Shown: piece by piece, positions 6,068-13,190 of the stretch
Numbering within the stretch: position 1 is the stretch's first letter
Layout of the letters: each line of letters opens with the position of its first letter
Origin: Candidatus Margulisiibacteriota bacterium
GTDB lineage: Bacteria; Margulisbacteria; Termititenacia; Termititenacales; Termititenacaceae
DNA length: 13,406 bases
Assembly (NCBI GenBank): GCA_031264205.1
Contig: JAISEH010000137.1
Coordinates: 1 to 13,406, forward strand
Reading direction: 5' to 3'
Notes under the pieces: model-generated
What the model was told of the DNA's origin: nothing
What the model saw: only the letters and a program-made list of their open reading frames with translations
Databases searched by the model: none
Program-made: the position numbers and the translations under genes

Positions 6068-6753
6068 CAGACCAGCTCGCTCACTTGATTATTGCCCAGA
6101 AACATAATGACCAAACCGTAAACCACAAACACAGCTTGAAAACCGCTCAAGAGGGCGGTCCAAAATTCGGCATAAGGCAGTCTTTGCAAAAACGGGGTGG
6201 CCAAACTGACGACCAGCGCGGTCAGCAAAATAAAAAACAAAACCTGCAGCGCATGGCGGAAATTTTTGAGCAGATAATTGCCGAACAAATAATAGATCCG
6301 GTACACCGGCATATTGCTCAAAACGTACACCACCGGAAAAAGCGTTTCGCACAGGCCGGCCAGAAAAATCAACGGCAGGAGAAGAAACGCGATCTTGGCG
6401 TCAAACTGCCCGCCCAGCAGGGAGAGCAGGAGCACGCCCAGCGTGACCACCAAAAGCAGCGGCAGCACACTGCCGAAAAACAGCGTCGGGACATAGCGTT
6501 TCAAGCTGTCCGTCAGAGTCTGTCCGACTAAAATTTTTTTGCGCACGATCATCTGCCGCGCACAGTCTGCCGCAAAAATCTGCACAAAAACCGTCAGCAT
6601 GAATGCCAAAACCAAAAGCGCGTAATCCAGCTGCGCCGTGTTGAGATAATTCGTGAGAAATTTGGCAGGCAGTGGCAGAGCCAAACGCACGATCAACGCC
6701 ACGTACAGCGCGATCTGATCCTGTTTGAGCAAATGCAAAACTCTAGCGACCAC
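6067..6753 (-). CDS. Hypothetical six-helix membrane protein
   Basis: I do not recognise the family. The 228-residue protein is very hydrophobic, with predicted membrane segments near residues 16-36, 43-62, 91-113, 120-146, 168-187 and 197-219. A basic patch (RQMIVRKKI, 66-74) after the second helix suggests that this loop is cytoplasmic. No catalytic motif is obvious. The start is GTG at 6753, inside the end of the rnhA-like gene (11-base overlap), with GAGG nine bases upstream. Its stop overlaps the tldD start by one base. The tight coupling to tldD-pmbA suggests co-expression and perhaps a role linked to peptide processing or export, which is inference only. Confidence 0.7.
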   Translation of the reverse strand: MVARVLHLLKQDQIALYVALIVRLALPLPAKFLTNYLNTAQLDYALLVLAFMLTVFVQIFAADCARQMIVRKKILVGQTLTDSLKRYVPTLFFGSVLPLLLVVTLGVLLLSLLGGQFDAKIAFLLLPLIFLAGLCETLFPVVYVLSNMPVYRIYYLFGNYLLKNFRHALQVLFFILLTALVVSLATPFLQRLPYAEFWTALLSGFQAVFVVYGLVIMFLGNNQVSELV

Positions 6754-7135
6754 GGTCTATAGCCTCGTTCACCAACTTGTCAGCTTCTTTATTCTGCGCG
6801 CGCGGCACATGCGTCAGGGAAAATTTTTGCAGTTTGGCGATCAACTCCGCCGCCTGAAAATACAGGCCGCGCAGTTTTTCATCTTTGATTTTGTACTGGC
6901 CGTTGATCTGGCGCACCATCAATTCACTGTCGGCAAAAACTTCCAGCTCGCCGTAGCCCAGCTCCACGGCTTTGCGCAGGAGCAAAATCAAGGCTGTATA
7001 TTCCGCGACATTGTTGGTAGCCGTGCCGAGATATTCGCTGATCGCCAGAGGTTTGTCACCCAGCAAAACCGCTCCCGCACCAGCCGGCCCGGGATTACCC
7101 CGCGCGCCGCCGTCCACAAAACCTCTGCCTTTCAT
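6743..7135 (-). CDS. Ribonuclease HI-like protein
   Basis: Small RNase H-fold protein (130 residues) of the RNase HI type, which cleaves RNA in RNA-DNA hybrids. The catalytic set is complete: D8 (FVDGGARGNPG), E45 (NNVAEYTAL), D69 (FADSELMVRQ) and D119 (NKEADKLVNEAI). It lacks the basic protrusion of E. coli RnhA and has no N-terminal hybrid-binding domain, so it resembles the short RNase HI group known from archaea and many bacteria. It heads the - strand operon and overlaps the membrane-protein gene by 11 bases. Its ATG has no Shine-Dalgarno site and lies at the predicted transcription start. A stand-alone enzyme is most likely; symbol withheld because several paralogous groups exist. Confidence 0.92.
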   Translation of the reverse strand: MKGRGFVDGGARGNPGPAGAGAVLLGDKPLAISEYLGTATNNVAEYTALILLLRKAVELGYGELEVFADSELMVRQINGQYKIKDEKLRGLYFQAAELIAKLQKFSLTHVPRAQNKEADKLVNEAIDRGR

Positions 7136-7141
7136 AAAAAG

Positions 7142-7150
7142 ATTTTAACA
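7142..7150 (-). promoter_or_regulatory. Extended -10 promoter of the rnhA-like gene (leaderless)
   Basis: The minus strand reads TGTTAAAAT (7150-7142): the extended -10 element TGn followed by TAAAAT, one mismatch from TATAAT. The predicted start, seven bases after the last T, is 7135, the A of the start ATG. No -35 box or Shine-Dalgarno site is seen. Confidence 0.55.
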
Positions 7151-7152
7151 TT

Positions 7153-7158
7153 TATAAT
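7153..7158 (+). promoter_or_regulatory. -10 box of rpe (leaderless)
   Basis: TATAAT at 7153-7158 predicts transcription from 7165, the A of the rpe ATG. The -35 region is poor (TTTCAT at 7130-7135) and no Shine-Dalgarno site exists. The box lies only five bases from the divergent -10 of the rnhA-like gene, so the two promoters overlap. Confidence 0.6.
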
Positions 7159-7164
7159 AGTTTT

Positions 7165-7812
7165 ATGGTGATAATCGCGCCGTCTATTCTTTCCGCGGAT
7201 TTTGCGGAATTGCACAAAGACATCGCTTTGGCTGAAAAAGCCGGTGCGCAATGGCTGCATCTCGACATCATGGACGGACATTTTGTGCCCAATCTGACTA
7301 TCGGACCTGTCGTCGTGACGGCAATCCGTCCGCGCACCAAACTTTTTTTTGACGCGCATTTGATGATCCAAAATCCTGAAAAATATCTGGAGGCTTTCGC
7401 CGAAGCCGGTGCAGACCTGATCTGCGTGCATCTGGAAACGCTCAAAGACCCTGTAAAAGTCTCGCGGCAAATAAAAGCGCTGGGCAAAAAAGCCGGTCTG
7501 GCTGTCAATCCCGACAAAAAATTCGCGGATATTCAGCCCTATCTTTCGGAGTTTGACCTGGCGCTTTTTATGTCCGTCTGGCCCGGATTTGCGGGGCAAA
7601 AATTTATCGCCGACTGCTTGCCGGAAATAGCTAAATGCCGCGCTTATCTAACTGAACATCAATTGTCGGCGGACATTGAGATAGACGGCGGCATCAATCG
7701 CGCCACGGCTCCGGCTGCTGTTGACGCAGGCGCCAATGTGCTGGTTGCCGGCTCGGCCATATACAAAGCCGCCGATCCGACCGCCGAAATACAACATTTT
7801 ATTTCGCTGTAA
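7165..7812 (+). CDS. rpe: Ribulose-phosphate 3-epimerase
   Basis: Interconverts ribulose 5-phosphate and xylulose 5-phosphate in the pentose phosphate pathway. The 215-residue TIM barrel has all family motifs: APSILSADF (5-13, including S8), HLDIMDGHFVPNLTIGP (32-48, metal ligands H32 and D34), DAHLMI (63-68, H65), MSVWPGFAGQKF (136-147), EIDGGI (172-177, catalytic D174) and VLVAGSAIYKA (192-202). The usual MSVNPGFGGQ loop has W139 in place of N and A143 in place of G. The ATG sits at the predicted transcription start, behind TATAAT. Length and motifs are complete, so the enzyme should be active. Confidence 0.97.
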   Translation: MVIIAPSILSADFAELHKDIALAEKAGAQWLHLDIMDGHFVPNLTIGPVVVTAIRPRTKLFFDAHLMIQNPEKYLEAFAEAGADLICVHLETLKDPVKVSRQIKALGKKAGLAVNPDKKFADIQPYLSEFDLALFMSVWPGFAGQKFIADCLPEIAKCRAYLTEHQLSADIEIDGGINRATAPAAVDAGANVLVAGSAIYKAADPTAEIQHFISL

Positions 7813-7841
7813 AATTCTGCAACAACTTTAAAGAACTTGCG

Positions 7842-7881
7842 ATATCTTGCTGTAAGGAAAAGACTTACAAATACAAGATAT
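7842..7881 (+). promoter_or_regulatory. Nested inverted repeat in the leader of the small gene
   Basis: The outer arms ATATCTTG (7842-7849) and CAAGATAT (7874-7881) and the inner arms TGTAAG (7851-7856) and CTTACA (7864-7869) are perfectly complementary. They can form a two-part stem with a seven-base loop (GAAAAGA). The right outer arm ends directly at the Shine-Dalgarno site GAGGTG (7882-7887). It is neither GC-rich nor followed by a T-run, so it is not a typical terminator. A regulatory RNA hairpin or a protein-binding operator are both possible. Confidence 0.5.
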
Positions 7882-7891
7882 GAGGTGCTTT

Positions 7892-8146
7892 ATGAAAAGA
7901 ACAAACACAACAGTTATTTTGAGCGAGAAATTCCAGCAGAGTATGCGGCATATGAATATGTACGAGCATCTGGCCAAAAAAGACGAGAGTTGCTACAAAG
8001 GCAGCGTCAAGTCTCTGGACTCTGAGTTGTATATACTGCAGGACGAAAAAGGCAACGATGTCTGCGGCCTACTGGACCAAAAATCTTTCATGGAAGCCCT
8101 GCTGGAAACCGACGTAGCGCATCTGTGGACTGTGGCGAAAAACTAA
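7892..8146 (+). CDS. Small hypothetical protein (84 aa)
   Basis: Not recognised. From ATG at 7892 it encodes 84 residues, soluble and mixed alpha/beta in appearance. The N-terminal part is MKRTNTTVILSEKF. A methionine/histidine-rich helix (QQSMRHMNMYEHL, 15-27) follows, then a strand-like stretch (GSVKSLDSELYILQDEKG, 37-54) and a helix (SFMEALLETDVAHLW). Two cysteines (C34, C59) are present. The start at 7892 is preferred over ATG 7880 because GAGGTG (7882-7887) lies at the right distance before it. It follows rpe by 79 bases, separated by a nested inverted repeat, and ends one base before the convergent nadA stop. Function unknown. Confidence 0.7.
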   Translation: MKRTNTTVILSEKFQQSMRHMNMYEHLAKKDESCYKGSVKSLDSELYILQDEKGNDVCGLLDQKSFMEALLETDVAHLWTVAKN

Positions 8147-8147
8147 A

Positions 8148-9059
8148 TCAAGACAACTCCAGCATTCTTTGTATCGCCTGCCGCGCTTTATCCGCCACGG
8201 CCGTGTCAACGCTCACCAAATTCGTTTCGTTTTCTAACACATTCAGCAATTTTTCCGGCGTGTTCTTTTTCATATTGGGACAGACGGCCAGCGGTGTCAC
8301 GGGATAGAATTTTTTGGCGGGATTATCCGTCCGCAAACGATGCAACAGATTGTTTTCACTAGCGATGATAAATTCCTCCGTCGCGGACACCGCCGCGTAT
8401 TTTTGCATCTGGCCGGTGGAGCCGATGAAGTCTGCCATATCCAAAACATTTTTGTTGTTTTCCGGATGCGCTAAGACCAACGCCTGCGGATGCGCGGCTT
8501 TGACCCGCGCCAAAAATTCCGCGAGTATGCGGTGATGCGTCGGACAAAAACCTGGCCATAAAATTATTTCTTTATCGGGGATTTGCGTGGCGACATAGGC
8601 GCCCAAACTCCGGTCCGGCACAAAAATTATCTTTTTCTGCGGCAGCTTGCGAACAACATCCACCGCGTTGGCCGAAGTAACGCAAATATCTGACACGGCT
8701 TTGACCGCCGCGGTGCTGTTTACATAAGTTACGACCGCCGCGCCGGGGTGCATATTTTTTAATTTCACCACTCCGTCCGCGTCGGCCATGTCCGCCATAG
8801 GACAACCGGCATTTGGCTCCGGAATAAAAACTTTTTTTTGCGGGGAGAGCAGCGCGGCGGTTTCGGCCATGAAATACACGCCGCAAAAAATTATTTTGTC
8901 CTGCGGGACAGACGCGTCCGCGGATTTGCGGCTCAAACCCAGACTGTCGCCCACAAAATCCGCGAGGTCCTGTATTTCCGGCGGAGTATAAACATGCGCC
9001 AGGATCAGCGCATTTTTTTCTCGCTTCAATTGCTGAATACGCGCGGCAATTTCGGTCAT
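8148..9059 (-). CDS. nadA: Quinolinate synthase A
   Basis: Condenses iminoaspartate with dihydroxyacetone phosphate to quinolinate in de novo NAD biosynthesis, using a [4Fe-4S] cluster. At 303 residues it matches the short NadA type. The three cluster cysteines are C86 (NAGCPMADM), C172 (PGFCPTHHRI) and C260 (AVCPNMKKNT). Substrate-site segments include LAHVYTPPEIQDLADFVGDSL (from 20) and TYVNSTAAVKAVSDICVTS (111-129). The ATG ends one base before the purH stop codon on the minus strand, so the gene is co-transcribed behind purH. The partner genes nadB and nadC are not in the window. Confidence 0.97.
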   Translation of the reverse strand: MTEIAARIQQLKREKNALILAHVYTPPEIQDLADFVGDSLGLSRKSADASVPQDKIIFCGVYFMAETAALLSPQKKVFIPEPNAGCPMADMADADGVVKLKNMHPGAAVVTYVNSTAAVKAVSDICVTSANAVDVVRKLPQKKIIFVPDRSLGAYVATQIPDKEIILWPGFCPTHHRILAEFLARVKAAHPQALVLAHPENNKNVLDMADFIGSTGQMQKYAAVSATEEFIIASENNLLHRLRTDNPAKKFYPVTPLAVCPNMKKNTPEKLLNVLENETNLVSVDTAVADKARQAIQRMLELS

Positions 9060-10538
9060 TTAATGTTTGAAATGCCGGCGGCCGGTAAAGACCATAGCGA
9101 GGCCGTGTTCGTCGCAGGCCGCAATGGACTCCGCGTCGCGCACCGAGCCGCCTGGTTGAATAATTTCCTGCACACCGATCTTGGCCGCGCTGTCCACCAC
9201 GTCGCGGAATGGGAAAAACGCGTCGGAAGCCAGCAGACAGCCCGATAATTTTTCCGCATTGTGCTCACGGGCTTTTTTGACCGCGCAGTCAAAAGCGTCA
9301 ATGCGCGACATTTGCCCCGCGCCCACGCCGATCGTCGCGCCGTCTCTGGCCAGCACGACCGCGTTGGATTTCACGTGCCGGCAAATTTTCCAGGCAAATA
9401 ATAAATTCCGCAAATCCTGCGGAGATTTTTTGGTCTGCAGCTGCAAATCTTTTTCTGTCGTCAGCATTTTGTCGCGATCCTGCACCAGATAGCCGTTATT
9501 TGTTCTTTTGACATCGGGGCCGCTGTAAACAAAATCCGTTTTGATCAGGCGGATATTTTTCTTTTCCCGCAATTTGGCCAGCGCGTCAGGCGTAAAATCC
9601 GGCGCGACCACCACCTCGACAAAAAGTTTGGCCACACGCTCGGCCAGCTCCGCGGAGACGGGGCGGTTGACGCCGACTATGCCGCCGTAAGCCGACACCG
9701 GATCGCAGGCCAGCGCTTTGTCATAAGCCTCCTCGGGCGTGGCGCCGATCGCCGCGCCGCAGGGATTGGTGTGCTTGACGATCGCCACGGCCGGTTCGGT
9801 AAAATCCGCGACGATATTTTGCGCGGCGTCGATGTCGATAATATTATTGAAAGACAGTTCCTTGCCGTGCAACTGCGTGTAAGGTTTGCCGATGTACACG
9901 GCGTTTTGATGCGGGTTTTCGCCGTAACGCAGTGTCTGTGTGACGGTCGGCGTTTTATGCAGCAGGGTTTTGTTCAGATAATCGCCGATCGCTTTGTCAT
10001 AGGCCGCCGTGCGCTCAAAAACTTTCACGGCCAGATATTCTTTGACCTCCAGCGGCACAGTTTTATTTTTGCGCAGCTCCGCCAGCACCGGCGCGTAATC
10101 TTTGGGGTCGGTAAGCACTGTGACCGAGCGGTAATTTTTGGCCGCGGAGCGCAGCATCGACGGACCGCCGATGTCAATATTTTCGATAGCTTCGGCCAGC
10201 GCGGTGTCCGGCTTGGCGATAGTTTGTTCAAAAGGATAAAGATTGACCACCACTATATCGATAAAAGTAATGCCGTGTTTCTGGCACACGGCCGCATGTT
10301 CGGGATTGTCACGCAGAGCCAGCAATCCGCCGTGAATTTTGGGATGCAGTGTTTTCACACGGCCGTCGAGCATTTCGGGGAAACCGGTCACTTCAGAAAT
10401 ATCCAGCGTTTTGACGCCGTTTTCCTTGAGGACTTTGGCCGTGCCGCCGGTCGAGATGATTTCGCAGCCCAGCCCGGCCAGCCCCTGACAAAACTCCACA
10501 ATACCCGTCTTATCGGAAACCGAAACCAGCGCGCGCAT
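9060..10538 (-). CDS. purH: Bifunctional AICAR formyltransferase/IMP cyclohydrolase
   Basis: Catalyses the last two steps of purine synthesis (AICAR to FAICAR to IMP). At 492 residues it is near full length. The N-terminal cyclohydrolase domain (about 1-190) shows ALVSVSDKTGI (3-13), ISTGGTAKVL, MLDGRVKTLHPKIHGGLL and ENIDIGGPSMLRSAAKN. The formyltransferase domain has LRYGENPHQNA, the catalytic Lys-His pair in VKHTNPCGAA and the C-terminal FTGRRHFKH. The start is supported by GGGAGG four bases before the ATG. It heads a two-gene operon with nadA. An extended -10 promoter and a small hairpin lie upstream. Confidence 0.98.
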   Translation of the reverse strand: MRALVSVSDKTGIVEFCQGLAGLGCEIISTGGTAKVLKENGVKTLDISEVTGFPEMLDGRVKTLHPKIHGGLLALRDNPEHAAVCQKHGITFIDIVVVNLYPFEQTIAKPDTALAEAIENIDIGGPSMLRSAAKNYRSVTVLTDPKDYAPVLAELRKNKTVPLEVKEYLAVKVFERTAAYDKAIGDYLNKTLLHKTPTVTQTLRYGENPHQNAVYIGKPYTQLHGKELSFNNIIDIDAAQNIVADFTEPAVAIVKHTNPCGAAIGATPEEAYDKALACDPVSAYGGIVGVNRPVSAELAERVAKLFVEVVVAPDFTPDALAKLREKKNIRLIKTDFVYSGPDVKRTNNGYLVQDRDKMLTTEKDLQLQTKKSPQDLRNLLFAWKICRHVKSNAVVLARDGATIGVGAGQMSRIDAFDCAVKKAREHNAEKLSGCLLASDAFFPFRDVVDSAAKIGVQEIIQPGGSVRDAESIAACDEHGLAMVFTGRRHFKH

Positions 10539-10565
10539 AAAACCTCCCGAAATTTTTAGGGGGAA

Positions 10566-10594
10566 ATTATATCATGCCGACAGGCGACTGTCCC
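10566..10594 (-). promoter_or_regulatory. purH promoter
   Basis: On the minus strand an extended -10 (TGATATAAT, 10574-10566) is preceded, 17 bases upstream of its hexamer, by GGGACA (10594-10589), four of six matches to TTGACA. The predicted start is about 10559, giving a leader of about 21 bases with the Shine-Dalgarno GGGAGG. A GACAG/CTGTC palindrome overlaps the -35 and spacer. Confidence 0.6.
10579..10592. repeat. Small hairpin between purH and the GlmU-like gene
   Basis: GACAG-GCGA-CTGTC has perfect five-base arms and a four-base GCGA loop. It overlaps the -35 and spacer of the purH promoter. It could be an operator half-site pair or a remnant of a palindromic repeat; the sequence alone does not decide. 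Confidence 0.4.
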
Positions 10595-10633
10595 TGAGCC
10601 GCTTAGCCGCGCACCGCAAACAGCCTTTCTATA

Positions 10634-10642
10634 TGCTATAAT
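10634..10642 (+). promoter_or_regulatory. Extended -10 promoter of the first GlmU-like gene (leaderless)
   Basis: TGCTATAAT (10634-10642) is a perfect extended -10 element. The predicted transcription start is 10649-10650, and the ATG begins at 10650. No Shine-Dalgarno site lies between, so the message is probably leaderless. No -35 box is evident. Confidence 0.65.
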
Positions 10643-10649
10643 CCCTACT

Positions 10650-11912
10650 ATGCAGATTTGCATATTTGAGGACAAAGGTTATACTAATTTACTGCCACTG
10701 ACCTATACCCGTCCGGCTTATCTGCTGAAATCCGGCCTCAAAACCCTGCTCGAAAAAATACTAATTCATTTGCCGGAAGGACAAAGCAACATAGTCCTGC
10801 ATTGCCGCAAAGAATTGCAGCCCTGGCTGAAATTGAACGGCAAATATCCGGTCAATGAATTGCGCGCCGAGGAAACATTTTTTGTTAACGGGCGGCTGCT
10901 GGCCGGCGCGCCGTTCAAAACCCACGGCAAGAATTTCCTGCTCTCATACAATGACGTGCCGCTGCTTGCCAAGCTCGACGCCAAGACTATGAGAAAATTC
11001 ACCCTGCCGCCGGTGTTTGATTTGAAAACTTTTCGCGCTTATCACCCGGCTGAGACCAAATCCAGTCTGCCGATCGCTAATTATTTTTGGGATATTTTGG
11101 CCGGCAGCGCAGCGGACATCAATGCCGACGCGCGACGCAGCGGTCAGCTCGGCCAGCATTTTTCCAGCGCGGCGCGCATACAAATGGTCAACGCGCAGAA
11201 TATTTTTATCGGGCGCAATGCGGTTTTGAAACCCGGTGTTGTTCTTGACGCCAGCGGCGGCTCCATATACATCGCCGATCAGGTGGAAATCCTGCCCAAC
11301 GCCGTCATCAGCGGCCCTGTCTACATTGGCGAAAAAACGCTTATCAAAGCCACGGCTAAAATTTACGGTGGCACAAATATCGGGCCGGTTTGCAAAATCG
11401 GCGGCGAAGTGGAAAATTCCACCCTGCTCGGCTACATCAACAAACAGCATGACGGATTTTTGGGACATTCCTATCTTGGCGAATGGGTTAATCTGGGCGC
11501 TGGTACAGAAAACAGCGATCTCAAAAATAATTATCATCCTATCAAAGTCCAGATCAACGCCGGTCGCCGGATAAATTCCGATCTGCAATTTGTCGGCTGC
11601 TGCCTTGGCGATCACACCAAAACCGGCATCAAAACCATGTTGTCCGCCGGCTCGGTAATCGGCTGTTTCAATAATATTTACGGCGCGGGTTTTCAGCCGA
11701 AATACTTGCCGCCTTTTGTCTGGAATGATAACAGCGCTCCGCCCGTCGAGCACCAGCCGGAGCAGGCGCTTCAGACCGCGAAAATCGTTATGGCGCGGCG
11801 CGGTTTTGAATTGAGCCGGGAGCAGGAAAAAATTTACCGTCAGGTCTGGCAAAACAGCGCAAAAGAACGTAAACTACTCAAAATCCAGGAAGCCAGGCAG
11901 GGCAAAAAATGA
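10650..11912 (+). CDS. GlmU-like sugar nucleotidyltransferase with beta-helix domain (copy A)
   Basis: This 420-residue protein belongs to the GlmU-like putative sugar nucleotidyltransferase family, known from sequence but poorly studied. The N-terminal part (1-130) has a divergent nucleotidyltransferase start, CIFEDKGYTNLLPLTYTRPAY, with LLEK (33-36) and FFVNGRLL (77-84). A linker ends near NYFWDIL. Hexapeptide repeats forming a left-handed beta-helix run from about 184 to 345 (IFIGRNAVLKPGVVLD, GPVYIGEKTLIKATAKIYGG). The block LGHSYLGEWVNLGAGTENSD-LKNNY (271-295) resembles the acetyl-CoA side of GlmU. It overlaps copy B by four bases (ATGA). Probable role: making or modifying a nucleotide-activated amino sugar for the envelope. 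The exact substrate is unknown. Confidence 0.85.
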   Translation: MQICIFEDKGYTNLLPLTYTRPAYLLKSGLKTLLEKILIHLPEGQSNIVLHCRKELQPWLKLNGKYPVNELRAEETFFVNGRLLAGAPFKTHGKNFLLSYNDVPLLAKLDAKTMRKFTLPPVFDLKTFRAYHPAETKSSLPIANYFWDILAGSAADINADARRSGQLGQHFSSAARIQMVNAQNIFIGRNAVLKPGVVLDASGGSIYIADQVEILPNAVISGPVYIGEKTLIKATAKIYGGTNIGPVCKIGGEVENSTLLGYINKQHDGFLGHSYLGEWVNLGAGTENSDLKNNYHPIKVQINAGRRINSDLQFVGCCLGDHTKTGIKTMLSAGSVIGCFNNIYGAGFQPKYLPPFVWNDNSAPPVEHQPEQALQTAKIVMARRGFELSREQEKIYRQVWQNSAKERKLLKIQEARQGKK

Positions 11913-13189
11913 TCAATAATATTTTTATTTTTGAAGACGAAAAGTACAGTAACTTTTTGCCGCTGACCCATATGCGGCCGGTTTATGATCTGATCTGCGG
12001 AGCGGCGCCGCTGATCGCCAAAATCGTGCGCGAGTTTCCCGAGGCCAATATTTCCCTGCACTGCCGCGAGCATTTGAAAAATATCGTCAAGCAAAATCAC
12101 ACCGGTATCGGCGTCAATAATCTGAACACCGGGGTCGGTTGTTTGATCATCAATGGCCGTTTGCTGGCCAGTGAAAAATTTAAAGAAAACCTCATGCTCG
12201 ACGGCGCAGACAGATTATTTATCAATCAAAACAATGAAGTGCTGGCCGGTTATCTCAACACCAGCAATCTGTATGAACTGCGGGATATTCTCGACGACGC
12301 GATTTCTTCACACAAGATACTCAATACTTTCCGCAACCGCGCGGAGATTCTGCACGGCAAGGAAAAACTTGTGGAGTATCCGTGGGATATTCTCAATGCC
12401 AGCGCCGAGCAGATCGTGCTGGATTTCAAAACCATGGTGCCGATGGGCATAGTCAAAGGCTCTGTCGACATCAACGCGTCTGTGCTCGATGAATACAAGC
12501 TCTACGTTGGCGAGGAAGCGCGCATCCTGCCCGGCGTGACTCTGAATTGCGAAAAGGGGCCGATTTATATCGGCGACCACTGCGTCATCAAGCCCAATAC
12601 TTATATAGAAGGGCCGGTTTACATCGGCAAATATTCGGTGGTCAGCAATTCGCAAATACTCGCCGGCTCATCCGTCGGGCCGAATTGCCGGATCAGCAAT
12701 TCGACGCTGGGCAATTCTATCCTGCATGGCTACTCCAGTCTGGACCACAATTATCTGCGGTCAGCGTATCTGGCTGACTGTGTGAATATCGAGCCGCAAA
12801 CTTTCAATCAGGATTTGCTAAATCCTTTTAACAAAGAACCGACTTTTTATTTGCCGGGCGCGGAAGTGGAGTCCGATGAAAAACATCTGGGCTTGATTTG
12901 CGGCGACTTTGCCGCGATCGGCGCGCAGGTCAATATACCGGCCGGCTCGAGTCTGGGCGTGGCCAGTCATCTGCTGAGCAACACCATGGCGCCGCGCTAT
13001 GTGCCGTGCTTTATTCAGCAAAGTGGTGCGGAAACTTTCAAAGAACTGACTGTGCGCGAAACTTTGAACAATTTGGAATATTTTTTGGGACTGAAAGAAG
13101 TGGAATTAACCACTGTGGAAAAAGATTTGATCGAGACAACTCATGAAATGCTCGGAGCGGAACGCCGCGTGTCCAAAATAATTTACTAA
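11909..13189 (+). CDS. GlmU-like sugar nucleotidyltransferase paralogue (copy B, divergent)
   Basis: This 426-residue paralogue of the preceding gene has the same plan. The start is IFIFEDEKYSNFLPLTHMRPVY (from 5), with LIINGRLLA (79-87), the linker YPWDIL (157-162) and hexapeptide repeats at about 185-270 (GPIYIGDHCVIKPNTYIEGPVYIGKYS). It differs where copy A keeps GEWVNLGAGT and LKNNY. The equivalent region here reads YLADCVNIEPQTF and NPFNKE, so the proposed acetyltransferase-like site seems lost. The C-terminus (about 375-426) is a helical tail with no counterpart in most relatives I can recall. It starts inside the stop of copy A (ATGA). The pair may form a hetero-oligomer with A as the active partner, which is inference. 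Confidence 0.8.
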   Translation: MINNIFIFEDEKYSNFLPLTHMRPVYDLICGAAPLIAKIVREFPEANISLHCREHLKNIVKQNHTGIGVNNLNTGVGCLIINGRLLASEKFKENLMLDGADRLFINQNNEVLAGYLNTSNLYELRDILDDAISSHKILNTFRNRAEILHGKEKLVEYPWDILNASAEQIVLDFKTMVPMGIVKGSVDINASVLDEYKLYVGEEARILPGVTLNCEKGPIYIGDHCVIKPNTYIEGPVYIGKYSVVSNSQILAGSSVGPNCRISNSTLGNSILHGYSSLDHNYLRSAYLADCVNIEPQTFNQDLLNPFNKEPTFYLPGAEVESDEKHLGLICGDFAAIGAQVNIPAGSSLGVASHLLSNTMAPRYVPCFIQQSGAETFKELTVRETLNNLEYFLGLKEVELTTVEKDLIETTHEMLGAERRVSKIIY

Positions 13190-13190
13190 A

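Noticed and set aside
7837..8025. Alternative 62-codon frame overlapping the small gene after rpe
   Set aside because: It starts inside the inverted repeat without a ribosome-binding site; the 7892 frame has one and fills the space to nadA.
9771..10559. 262-codon open frame on the + strand opposite purH
   Set aside because: Shadow of purH; it would also read through the purH promoter.
10944..11852. 302-codon open frame on the - strand opposite GlmU-like copy A
   Set aside because: Shadow of a well-supported gene; no motifs and no ribosome-binding site.
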